Below, in pieces: positions 25,401 to 33,287 of a stretch of DNA of 64,000 nucleotides (within the stretch, counting starts at the first letter, position 1; the number at the start of each line of letters is the position of its first letter). The notes beneath the pieces are model-generated. The model saw only the letters and a program-made list of their open reading frames with translations. It was not told where the DNA came from and searched no databases. The stretch spans positions 620,001-684,000 of the forward strand of contig NZ_FOMD01000001.1 of assembly GCF_900112525.1 (NCBI RefSeq), in the 5' to 3' direction. The stretch is from Klenkia taihuensis (GTDB lineage Bacteria; Actinomycetota; Actinomycetes; Mycobacteriales; Geodermatophilaceae). The position numbers and the translations under genes were made by a program.

Positions 25401-26642
25401 TCAGTGCTGCGCGGCCGCGGCCGGCCACAGCCGGGGGACCGGTACCGACCGCACCTCCCGGCTGAGCGTGACCACCATCGCCGTCCCCAGCAGCGCGACC
25501 AGGAGGACGACGGTCGCAGCGCGGCCGCCGAGGTGCGCCAGGGCCAGGCCGCCCAGCAGCGGGGCCAGTGGCATGACCGCCATCGACAGGAATGTCGAGC
25601 TCGCGTCGACCCGGCCCTGCAGCGACGCCGGGGTGACCGCGATGCGGTAGGCGGCGATGCCGGCGTTGCTGGCCGGGAGCAGCAGGAGCACCGTGAACAG
25701 GGCCGCCGCCGCCACGGCCGGGTGTGCCCAGAACGCGAGCGGGACCAGGGGGAGGCCCGCCGTCCAGGCCAGGGCCACCGTCAGCCGTCCGGTGGCCACC
25801 CGGGCGATCAGCCACGGGGCTGCGACGGCACCGAGGACGCCGCCCACCCCGGCGGCCGCGTTGACCAGGCCGATCTCCGCCGGGTGCGCGCCCTCGTCCA
25901 CCAGCCGCAGCACCACGACGAACAGCAGTGCGTTCAGCACCAGGTTGACCAGCGCCGACCAGCTCAGCAGCACCCGGAAGAACGGCCGGGCCAGCACGAA
26001 CCGCAGTCCCTCACCCAGCTCGGCGACCATCCGTGGCCGGGGACCGGGATGCGCAGGTGCCGACAGGTCGGTGCGGATCCGGCTGAGGGTCAGGCACGAC
26101 ACGGCGAACGTCAGGGCGTTCACGGCAAAGGGCAGCCACCGGGTCACCGCGAACAGCACGCCGCCCAGCGGGCCGCCGAGCAACCCGGCGAGGTGCTCCC
26201 GGGCCTCGTTCTGGCTCAGCGCCGTCGGCAGGTCCTCGGTGCTGACGACGGAGCGGATCGCCGAGACCTGCGCCGGCCCGAACACCCCCGAGGCCACCCC
26301 CACGACCAGCGCCACGGCGGCCAGGTGCACAGGCGTCAGGTGCCCTGCCGCACCCGCCACGGCCAGCGACGCGTAGCTCACCGCACCCGTCGCGGACGCC
26401 CCCAGCATCAGCCGGCGGCGGTGCAGCCGGTCGGCCAGCACGCCTGCCGGCAGCAGTGCGGCGACGGTCCCGACCAGGTAGGCGGCCTCCACGGTGGCGG
26501 CGAGCACCGCCGACCCGGTGAGCGAGTAGGTCAGCAGCGGGAAGACGAACAGGCTCATCCGGCTGCCCAGGGTGCTGATCGTCTCGCCGACCCACAGCAC
26601 GGTGAAGTCGCGGTTGCGGGCGAGCGAGCGGTAGCCGGGCAT
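25401..26642 (-). CDS. MFS transporter (enterobactin-exporter/MFS_3 type)
   Basis: A 413-residue transporter with 12 predicted helices, starting MPGYRSLARNRDFTVLWVGE, the N-terminal form typical of MFS_3 drug/siderophore exporters (TISTLGSRMSLFVFPLL, DRLHRRRLM loop). It is divergent from an ArsR-type regulator with a shared palindrome, a pairing commonly seen for regulator-controlled exporters. The substrate is unknown. Ends 27 bases from the converging DUF222 gene. Confidence 0.9.
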   Translation of the reverse strand: MPGYRSLARNRDFTVLWVGETISTLGSRMSLFVFPLLTYSLTGSAVLAATVEAAYLVGTVAALLPAGVLADRLHRRRLMLGASATGAVSYASLAVAGAAGHLTPVHLAAVALVVGVASGVFGPAQVSAIRSVVSTEDLPTALSQNEAREHLAGLLGGPLGGVLFAVTRWLPFAVNALTFAVSCLTLSRIRTDLSAPAHPGPRPRMVAELGEGLRFVLARPFFRVLLSWSALVNLVLNALLFVVVLRLVDEGAHPAEIGLVNAAAGVGGVLGAVAAPWLIARVATGRLTVALAWTAGLPLVPLAFWAHPAVAAAALFTVLLLLPASNAGIAAYRIAVTPASLQGRVDASSTFLSMAVMPLAPLLGGLALAHLGGRAATVVLLVALLGTAMVVTLSREVRSVPVPRLWPAAAAQH

Positions 26643-26657
26643 GTTCCGCACGGTAGC

Positions 26658-26679
26658 TTGCGCAACAAAACGTGCGCAA
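26658..26679. promoter_or_regulatory. Operator-like palindrome between MFS and ArsR genes
   Basis: TTGCGCA (26658-26664) and TGCGCAA (26673-26679) form a perfect inverted repeat with an 8-base A-rich centre. It lies in the middle of the 69-base divergent gap, so one regulator dimer could control both genes. Confidence 0.65.
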
Positions 26680-26711
26680 TGAGGCGTGCGGGACCCGGTT
26701 AGGCTGCGGCC

Positions 26712-27284
26712 GTGAGCGAGGAGCGGGCACCCGCCCAGCCGGTCCGCGACCCCACGGTCCTGCGCGGCCTGGCCCACCCGGTGCGGTCGCGGATCGTCGA
26801 CGAGATGTACGCGACGGGCCCGGTCCGGGCGGCCGACATCGCCCGCGACCTCGGCATCCCGGCCAACCAGGCCAGCTTCCACCTGCGCCAGCTCGCGAAG
26901 TACGGCCTGGTGGAGGAGGCCCCGGACGCCGGCCGCGACCGCCGTGACCGGGTCTGGCAGCTGACCGCGCGGACCGGGCTGAGCATCGACGTCGGCGACC
27001 TGGCCACCGTCCCCGGCGGTCGGGCAGCGGTCGACCTCTGGCGGCAGCAGGCCAGCGCCTGGGCGCACGGGGTGGTCGACAGCGCCTACCGCCGCGAGCC
27101 CGACGACGCGGTCACCGTGCACATCAGCGCCTCGACCGTGCGGTTGACGAAGGACGAGGCCGCGCGGATGGCGGCCGAGCTGGACGACGTCGTCCAGGCG
27201 TGGGCCGACCGGACCCGGGGGCGGGACGGCGACCGCTCCACCTACGCCCTGTTCAGCGTCCTGCAGCCCTACCCCGAGGGCTGA
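26712..27284 (+). CDS. ArsR-family winged-helix regulator
   Basis: A 190-residue regulator with an ArsR-like HTH (residues about 12-80: LAHPVRSRIVDEMYATGPVRAADIARDLGIPANQASFHLRQLAKYGLV) and a C-terminal helical domain of unknown ligand specificity. No metal-binding cysteines are seen, so it is probably not an arsenic sensor. TAGGCT (26700-26705) ends 6 bases before the GTG, a leaderless arrangement. Likely regulates the divergent MFS exporter through the palindrome at 26658-26679. Confidence 0.9.
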   Translation: MSEERAPAQPVRDPTVLRGLAHPVRSRIVDEMYATGPVRAADIARDLGIPANQASFHLRQLAKYGLVEEAPDAGRDRRDRVWQLTARTGLSIDVGDLATVPGGRAAVDLWRQQASAWAHGVVDSAYRREPDDAVTVHISASTVRLTKDEAARMAAELDDVVQAWADRTRGRDGDRSTYALFSVLQPYPEG

Positions 27285-28529
27285 TCAGCCGCGGACGCGG
27301 TCGCCGTCCACCCAGACGCCAGCGACGTCCGCGGGCCCGCCGAGGGCGAACACCTTCGCCAGCGCGTCGTCGGGGCCGGCGGCTGAGCGGAGGACGACGT
27401 CCAGGGTCGAGCCCTCCGGCGGGCGCAGCCAGACCGCGTCGAAGCGCATGCCGACCGACAGGTGCCCGACGTCGGCCAGGCCCAGGGCCTCGGCGCCGGC
27501 CACCGTGGCCAGGTGCAGCAGGTCCGCCGGGGTCAGCGGCACGCCCTCGGGACCGAGGAGCTGCTGGGCGAAGTAGGCCTGCAGGCCCTCCTTGAGCAGC
27601 GAGAACCCGGTGCCGGCGCCGACGTCCGAGCCCAGCGCCACCCGGACGCCGGCCTCCCGGTGCCGGCGCAGCGGGAACAGGCCGCTGCCCAGCGCCGCGT
27701 TGGACGTCGGGCAGTGGGCCACCGCCGTCCCGCGCGCGGCCAGCACCCCGAGCTCGGCGTCGGTGGGGTGCACGTCGTGCGCCAGCACCGCCGCGGGCCC
27801 CAGCAGGCCGTACCGGTCGTAGCTGTCCACGTAGCCGCCGTGCAGGTCGGCCACCGCGGCCACCTCGGCGGGGTTCTCGTTCACGTGCGAGGTGAAGAAC
27901 GCGTCGTCGAGCGAACCGAGCAGGTCGGCGCCGGCCTCCAGCAGCCCGGGTGAGCAGGACAGCGAGAAGCGCGGCGTCACCGCGTACCGCGACCGGCCCA
28001 CCCCGTGCCAGCGGGCGGCCAGCGCCGCGCCCTCCTCCACCGAGCGGTCCGGCGTCGTCAGCAGGTCCTCCGGCAGCAGGCGGTCGCTGACCACCAGCCC
28101 CGAGGTCACCCGCAGCCCGACCCGCGCGGCCTCGGTGAACAGCGCGTCCACCGCCGTGGCGAAGTGCGAGCCGAAGACCAGCGCGGTCGTCGTCCCCGCC
28201 CGGACCAGGCCGTCGACGAACTCCGTCGCCACCGCCGACGCGTAGGCGGGCGCGGCCAGCTTGCACTCCTCGGGCAGGGCGCAGCGGTCCAGCCAGTCCA
28301 GCAGCGGCATGCCCAGCCCGCCGATCGCCCGGACCTGCGGGTAGTGCACGTGGGTGTCCACCAGCCCGGGCAGCACCACGCCGCCGCGCAGGTCGACGTC
28401 CGCCGCGGGGAAGTCCTCGGCCGGTCCCCGGGCCGTGACGACGCCGTCCTCGACCTGCAGCACCCCGTCGAGCGTGCGCAGCTCCCCGGCGACCGGGGTG
28501 TCGAGGAACGTGCCGCGGACCAGGGTCAC
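27285..28529 (-). CDS. guaD: Guanine deaminase (amidohydrolase family)
   Basis: A 414-residue amidohydrolase that deaminates guanine to xanthine. Zinc-binding H60 and H62 are in DTHVHYPQ, further His in FTSHVNE and LAHDVHPT, and the catalytic Asp in GSDVGAGTGFSLL. The segment PLLDWLDRCALPEE is typical of guanine deaminase. Starts at GTG overlapping the xdhC stop by four bases, making it the last gene of the xdh operon, so guanine is converted to xanthine and then urate within one transcript. Confidence 0.92.
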   Translation of the reverse strand: MTLVRGTFLDTPVAGELRTLDGVLQVEDGVVTARGPAEDFPAADVDLRGGVVLPGLVDTHVHYPQVRAIGGLGMPLLDWLDRCALPEECKLAAPAYASAVATEFVDGLVRAGTTTALVFGSHFATAVDALFTEAARVGLRVTSGLVVSDRLLPEDLLTTPDRSVEEGAALAARWHGVGRSRYAVTPRFSLSCSPGLLEAGADLLGSLDDAFFTSHVNENPAEVAAVADLHGGYVDSYDRYGLLGPAAVLAHDVHPTDAELGVLAARGTAVAHCPTSNAALGSGLFPLRRHREAGVRVALGSDVGAGTGFSLLKEGLQAYFAQQLLGPEGVPLTPADLLHLATVAGAEALGLADVGHLSVGMRFDAVWLRPPEGSTLDVVLRSAAGPDDALAKVFALGGPADVAGVWVDGDRVRG

Positions 28530-29323
28530 GACGGCACGCGGGCGAGGGCGCCGAGCAGCGCCGCCGCCACGCTGACCGCGATGACCGCGGGGTCCTTGCC
28601 GGCCAGCTCCGGCAACCCGATCGGGCAGGTGATCCGGTCGGGGTCCGGGGCGCCGTCGGCGACCAGGGTGCGGCGGAACCGCGCCCACTTGCCGGCCGAG
28701 CCGATCAGCCCGATCGACGCCAGGCCCGGCGTCCGCAGCGCGGCGTCGCACAGCGCGGCGTCCTCGGCGTGGTCGTGCGTCATCACCAGCACGTGGCTGC
28801 CCGCGGGCAGCTCGGCCAGCACCAGCTCGGGCAGCACCGGCACCTGGTGCACGCGCACCGCGGCGACGGCGTCGTCCAGCACGGCGAGCCGCTCCGGGGT
28901 CAGCTGACCGGGCCGGCTGTCGACCAGGTGCAGGTCCAGGTCGTGCCGGGCCAGGATGCGGGCCAGCTCCAGCCCGACGTGCCCGATGCCGAACACCGCC
29001 ACGGCGGGGACGACGGGCAGCGGCTCCAGCAGCAGCCCGACCTCGCCGCCGCAGCACTGCACGCCGTGCCGGTAGGGCGCCTTGTCCGACAGCGCGACCT
29101 CGACCAGCTCGGTCGCCCCGCCGGCGGCCAGCAGCTCGCGGGCCCGCTCGACGGCGACCGCCTCGAGGTTGCCGCCGCCCACGGTGCCGTGCAGCTCCGA
29201 CGCCGTGACGACCATCTTGGCGCCGGCCTCCCGCGGGGAGTGGCCGCGCACGGTCGCCACGGTGACCAGCACGCCGGCCTCCCGGCGCTCGCGCAGCGCC
29301 TGCACGGCGCGGTCCCAGCGCAT
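28526..29323 (-). CDS. xdhC: Xanthine dehydrogenase accessory protein XdhC
   Basis: A 265-residue factor that matures the molybdenum cofactor (sulfuration/insertion) of xanthine dehydrogenase. Its N-terminal part has the pattern VRGHSPREAGAKMVVT and GTVGGGNLE; the C-terminal Rossmann-like domain has FGIGHVGLELARIL and THDHAEDAALCDAAL, and IGLIGSAGKWARFRR. The ATG overlaps the xdhB stop (TGATG). Confidence 0.94.
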   Translation of the reverse strand: MRWDRAVQALRERREAGVLVTVATVRGHSPREAGAKMVVTASELHGTVGGGNLEAVAVERARELLAAGGATELVEVALSDKAPYRHGVQCCGGEVGLLLEPLPVVPAVAVFGIGHVGLELARILARHDLDLHLVDSRPGQLTPERLAVLDDAVAAVRVHQVPVLPELVLAELPAGSHVLVMTHDHAEDAALCDAALRTPGLASIGLIGSAGKWARFRRTLVADGAPDPDRITCPIGLPELAGKDPAVIAVSVAAALLGALARVPS

Positions 29324-31737
29324 CAGGTCTGGCCCAGCACGCGCTCGGACTCCGGCCGGATCGGCGGGCCGTCGGGTTGGGGCGGCGCGGAGCCCCCGTC
29401 GCGCACGTGCGCGCCCTCGGCGGCGCGGGCCGCCTCGACCGCCCAGAACACCGCCTCCGGGGTGGCCGGCGACGCGAGGTCCACGGAGACCCTCGCTGGC
29501 CCGAACGCGGCGGCGGCCTGGCGCAGGGCCTCCCGGACCGAGAACGCCAGCATCAGCGGGGGCTCGCCGACCGCCTTGGAGCCGTAGACCGCGCCGTCCT
29601 CGTGCGCGGCGTCCAGCAGCGAGACCCGGAAGTCCTCGGGCATCTCGGAGAAGCTCGGCAGCTTGTACGTCGACGCCGAGGACGTGGTGATCTTGCCGGT
29701 GCGCTCGTCCCAGCGCAGGTCCTCCAGGGTCAGCCAGCCCACGCCCTGCACGAACCCGCCCTCGACCTGGCCGAGGTCGACCAGCGGGGACAGCGAGTCG
29801 CCGACGTCGTGCACGATGTCCACCCGCCGCACCCGGTAGGCGCCGGTGAACCCGTCGACCTCGACCTCGGCGGCGGCCACCCCGTAGGCGAAGTACTTGA
29901 ACGGCTCGCCGCGCATCGCCGCGGAGTCCCAGTGCAGGCCCTCGGTCCGGTAGAAGCCGGCCGCCCACAGCTGCACCCGCGAGAAGTAGGCCAGCCGGAC
30001 GACGTCCTCCCACGGCAGCGAGGCCCCGTCGGCGTCCAGGCCGCGCACCCGGCCCCCGACGAACCGCACGTCGGCCGCGGGCACGTGCAGCTCCTCGGCG
30101 GCGACCTGGGACAGCCGGGCCAGGATCTGCTCGCAGGCGTTCTTCACCGCGCCGCCGTTGAGGTCCGCGCCCGAGCTCGCCGCGGTGGCCGAGGTGTTGG
30201 GCACCTTGTCGGTGCGGGTGGGGGCCAGCCGCACCCGGGACAGCGGGACGCCGAGGGCGGTGGCCGCGACCTGCAGCATCTTGGTGTGCAGGCCCTGGCC
30301 CATCTCGGTGCCGCCGTGCGTGATGAGCACCGAGCCGTCCTTATAGACGTGCACCAGCGCCCCGCCCTGGTTGAAGGCGGTGAAGTTGAACGAGATGCCG
30401 AACTTGACCGGGGTGATGGCCAGCCCGCGCTTGAGGTGCGGCGACCCGGCGTTGAACGCCTCGATGCCGGCGGTGCGGGCGTGGAAGTCCGAGGAGTCCA
30501 GCACCTGCTGCCACGCCGTCGCGAGCCGGTCGGCGTGCCGCACGGGCTGGCCGTAGGGGGTGTCCTGGCCCGGCGCGTAGAAGTTCCGCCGGCGCAGCTC
30601 CTCGGCCGTGAAGCCCAGCGCCGGGGCGCAGCGGCCCAGCACGTCCTCGATCACCAGCATGCCCTGCGGCCCGCCGAAGCCGCGGAACGCCGTCTGCGAG
30701 GTCTTGTTGGTCTTCGCGATCCGGCCGTTCACCCGCACCGCGGGGATCCAGTACGCGTTGTCGATGTGGCACAGGGCCCGGGCCAGCACCGGCTCGGAGA
30801 GGTCCAGGCTCCAGCCGCCGTCCGAGGTCAGCGTCGCGTCCAGCGCGGTCAGCCGGCCGTCGTCGTCGAACCCGACCCGCCACTGGGCCAGGAAGCCGTG
30901 CCGCTTGCCGGTCATGGTGATGTCCTGCGCGCGGTTGAGCCGCAGCCGCACGGGCCGGCCGGTGAGCCGGGCGCCGAGCGCGGCGACGGCCGCGAGGCCG
31001 TGCGGCTGCATCTCCTTGCCGCCGAACCCGCCGCCCATCCGCAGGCACTGCACGGTGACCTCGCTGCTGGCCAGGCCCAGCACGTGCGCGACGATCTCCT
31101 GCGTCTCGGTGGGGTGCTGGGTGCTCGACTGCACGAACACCTGGCCGTTCTCGTCGACCTGGGCCAGCGCGCAGTGGGTCTCCAGGTAGAAGTGCTCCTG
31201 GCCGGCGAACTCGAACTCGCCGCTGAACACGTGCGCCGACCCGGCGAGGGCCTCCTCGACGTCCGGGCCGCGCAGCAGGGTCGGCCGGCCGCCCTGGAAG
31301 GACTCCGCGGCCACCGCGTCGCGCACGGTGACCAGCGCGGGCAGCTCCTCGACGTCCACCTCGACGGCGACCGCGCCGAGCCGGGCGGCCTCCAGCGTCT
31401 CGCCGAGCACCCAGGCCACCGCGTGGCCGAAGAACATGACCTCGTCGGGGAACAGCGGCTCGTCGTGCTTGACCCCGGCGTCGTTCACGCCGGGGACGTC
31501 GGCCGCGGTGAGCACCCGCACCACCCCGGGGACGGCGGTCGCGGCGTCGGTGCGGACGGCGGTGACCCGCGCGTGCGCGGCGAGCACCTGCACCGGCCAC
31601 GCGTGCAGCACGCCCTTGGTGCGGCCGACCAGGTCGTCGGTGTAGAGCGCCTGCCCGGTGACGTGCAGCGCGGCGGCCTCGTGCGGCACGGACGCGCCGA
31701 CCACGGCGCCGAGCGGGCGTTCGGACAGGGCACTCAT
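29323..31737 (-). CDS. xdhB: Xanthine dehydrogenase, molybdopterin-binding subunit
   Basis: An 804-residue subunit with aldehyde oxidase/xanthine dehydrogenase a/b hammerhead domain (about 15-130) and molybdenum-cofactor domain. Motifs include GQEHFYLETHCALA, RMGGGFGGKE, TAFRGFGGPQG, HGGTEMGQGLHTK and the late-position Glu in KAVGEPPLML. It is the catalytic subunit hydroxylating xanthine or hypoxanthine. Overlaps xdhA by four bases (ATGA, 31734-31737) and xdhC. Length and motifs are intact. Confidence 0.96.
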   Translation of the reverse strand: MSALSERPLGAVVGASVPHEAAALHVTGQALYTDDLVGRTKGVLHAWPVQVLAAHARVTAVRTDAATAVPGVVRVLTAADVPGVNDAGVKHDEPLFPDEVMFFGHAVAWVLGETLEAARLGAVAVEVDVEELPALVTVRDAVAAESFQGGRPTLLRGPDVEEALAGSAHVFSGEFEFAGQEHFYLETHCALAQVDENGQVFVQSSTQHPTETQEIVAHVLGLASSEVTVQCLRMGGGFGGKEMQPHGLAAVAALGARLTGRPVRLRLNRAQDITMTGKRHGFLAQWRVGFDDDGRLTALDATLTSDGGWSLDLSEPVLARALCHIDNAYWIPAVRVNGRIAKTNKTSQTAFRGFGGPQGMLVIEDVLGRCAPALGFTAEELRRRNFYAPGQDTPYGQPVRHADRLATAWQQVLDSSDFHARTAGIEAFNAGSPHLKRGLAITPVKFGISFNFTAFNQGGALVHVYKDGSVLITHGGTEMGQGLHTKMLQVAATALGVPLSRVRLAPTRTDKVPNTSATAASSGADLNGGAVKNACEQILARLSQVAAEELHVPAADVRFVGGRVRGLDADGASLPWEDVVRLAYFSRVQLWAAGFYRTEGLHWDSAAMRGEPFKYFAYGVAAAEVEVDGFTGAYRVRRVDIVHDVGDSLSPLVDLGQVEGGFVQGVGWLTLEDLRWDERTGKITTSSASTYKLPSFSEMPEDFRVSLLDAAHEDGAVYGSKAVGEPPLMLAFSVREALRQAAAAFGPARVSVDLASPATPEAVFWAVEAARAAEGAHVRDGGSAPPQPDGPPIRPESERVLGQT

Positions 31738-33146
31738 GCCGGCACCTCCGCGGCGGTCTTGAGCAGGGCCTGGCGCAGCATCGCCCGGCGGTAGGCGGCG
31801 CTGGCCCGGTGGTCGTCGAGCGGGGTGCCCTCGGTGGCCAGCACGTCGGCGGCCGCGGCGACGTCGGGCCACCGCGCCCCGACCAGGGCCTCCTCGGTGG
31901 CGCGGGCCCGGATCGGGGTCGCGGCGACCCCGCCCAGCCCGATCCGGGCCCGGGTGACCTCGCCGTCCACCACGTCCAGGCCGATCGCGACGGCGACGCT
32001 GGAGATGTCGTCGAACCGCCGCTTGGCGATCTTGGTGAAAGCGACCAGCCCGGGTTGCGGCTGCGGGATGCGGACGGCGCGGATGAGCTCGCCCGCCGTC
32101 CGCACGCTGCGCCGGTAGCCGGTGAAGTAGTCGGCCAGGGCCACCTCGCGCTCGCCGGCCGCCGAGACCAGCACCAGCGAGGCGTCCAGGGCGAGCAGGC
32201 CGGGGGCGGTGTCGCCGATGGGGGAGCCGGTGCCCAGGTTGCCGCCCAGCGTCGCGCCGTTGCGGATCAGCACGGAGGCGAACTGGGGGAGCAGCAGGTC
32301 CAGCAGCGGGACCGCGCCGTCCAGCCGGGCGGCCACCTCGCTGAGGGTGACCGCGGCGCCGATCTCGACGACCTCGTCGGTGACCGAGACCCCGCGGAGC
32401 TCGGGCAGCCGGTCGATGGCGACCACCTGGGCCGCCCGCAGGCCGCGCAGGTTGACCTCGACGCCGTGGTCGGTGGAGCCGGCGACGACCACCGCGTCGG
32501 GGTGCTCGGCGAGCAACGCCAGCGCGGCGGGCAGGTCGGCGGGGCGGGTGAACCCGGGGACGTCGGTCGGGGCCGCCTCGGGGGCGGGACGGGCCTGCCG
32601 GCCGGCCAGCGCGTCGTCGGCGGCGGGGGAGGCCAGGGCGTAGGCGGCGTCGCGGATCGGCCGGTAGCCGGTGCAGCGGCAGAGGTTGCCCGACAGGGCG
32701 TGCAGGTCGAAGCCGTTCGGGCCGTGCTCGGGCGTGGGCTCGCCGGGCGCCTCGATCGGGACCCGGTCGGGCCGGTAGAACTCCGCGGCCATCGAGCAGA
32801 CGAAGCCCGGGGTGCAGTAGCCGCACTGCGAGCCGCCGCGCACCGCCATCTCGTGCTGCACGGGGTGCAGGTTGGCGGGGGTGCCCAGGCCCTCGGCGGT
32901 GACCACCTCCTGGCCGTCGAGCGCCAGCACCGGGACCAGGCAGGCGTTCAGCGCCGTCCAGCGGGTGGGGGTCGTCGTCCCGGGGCGGGCGACCAGCACC
33001 GAGCAGGCGCCGCACTCGCCCTCGGCGCAGCCCTCCTTGGCCCCGACCAGGCCCGACTCCCGCAGCCAGTCCAGCGCTGTGGTGTGCGCGGGGACGCCGT
33101 CCAGGGGGACGGTGCGCCCGTTCACGGTCAGGCTCGGGGACGTCAT
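31734..33146 (-). CDS. xdhA: Xanthine dehydrogenase small subunit (2Fe-2S and FAD)
   Basis: A 470-residue electron-transfer subunit fusing the 2Fe-2S region to the FAD domain. The first cluster ligands are in CAEGECGAC with a further Cys downstream; the second cluster in QCGYCTPGF and LCRCTGY. The FAD domain runs from about residue 190 (VVVAGSTDHG, LIRNGATLGGNLGTGSPIGD). It is the first gene of the operon xdhA-xdhB-xdhC-guaD. ATG has the strong site GAGGAG upstream. The 141-base gap to the divergent PBP gene carries the promoters. Confidence 0.95.
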   Translation of the reverse strand: MTSPSLTVNGRTVPLDGVPAHTTALDWLRESGLVGAKEGCAEGECGACSVLVARPGTTTPTRWTALNACLVPVLALDGQEVVTAEGLGTPANLHPVQHEMAVRGGSQCGYCTPGFVCSMAAEFYRPDRVPIEAPGEPTPEHGPNGFDLHALSGNLCRCTGYRPIRDAAYALASPAADDALAGRQARPAPEAAPTDVPGFTRPADLPAALALLAEHPDAVVVAGSTDHGVEVNLRGLRAAQVVAIDRLPELRGVSVTDEVVEIGAAVTLSEVAARLDGAVPLLDLLLPQFASVLIRNGATLGGNLGTGSPIGDTAPGLLALDASLVLVSAAGEREVALADYFTGYRRSVRTAGELIRAVRIPQPQPGLVAFTKIAKRRFDDISSVAVAIGLDVVDGEVTRARIGLGGVAATPIRARATEEALVGARWPDVAAAADVLATEGTPLDDHRASAAYRRAMLRQALLKTAAEVPA

Positions 33147-33287
33147 GGGACGGACTCCTCGGGGTCGGTGCGGGGCTCCAGGGTGCACCCCCGAGATTGC
33201 GAGCAGGTCTCGACGGGCCCGCCGACCGTTGTGGAACGTCTCCGTCCCAGGTTCTATGGGGGCTCCGACCTGCAGGGAGGCACGTCG

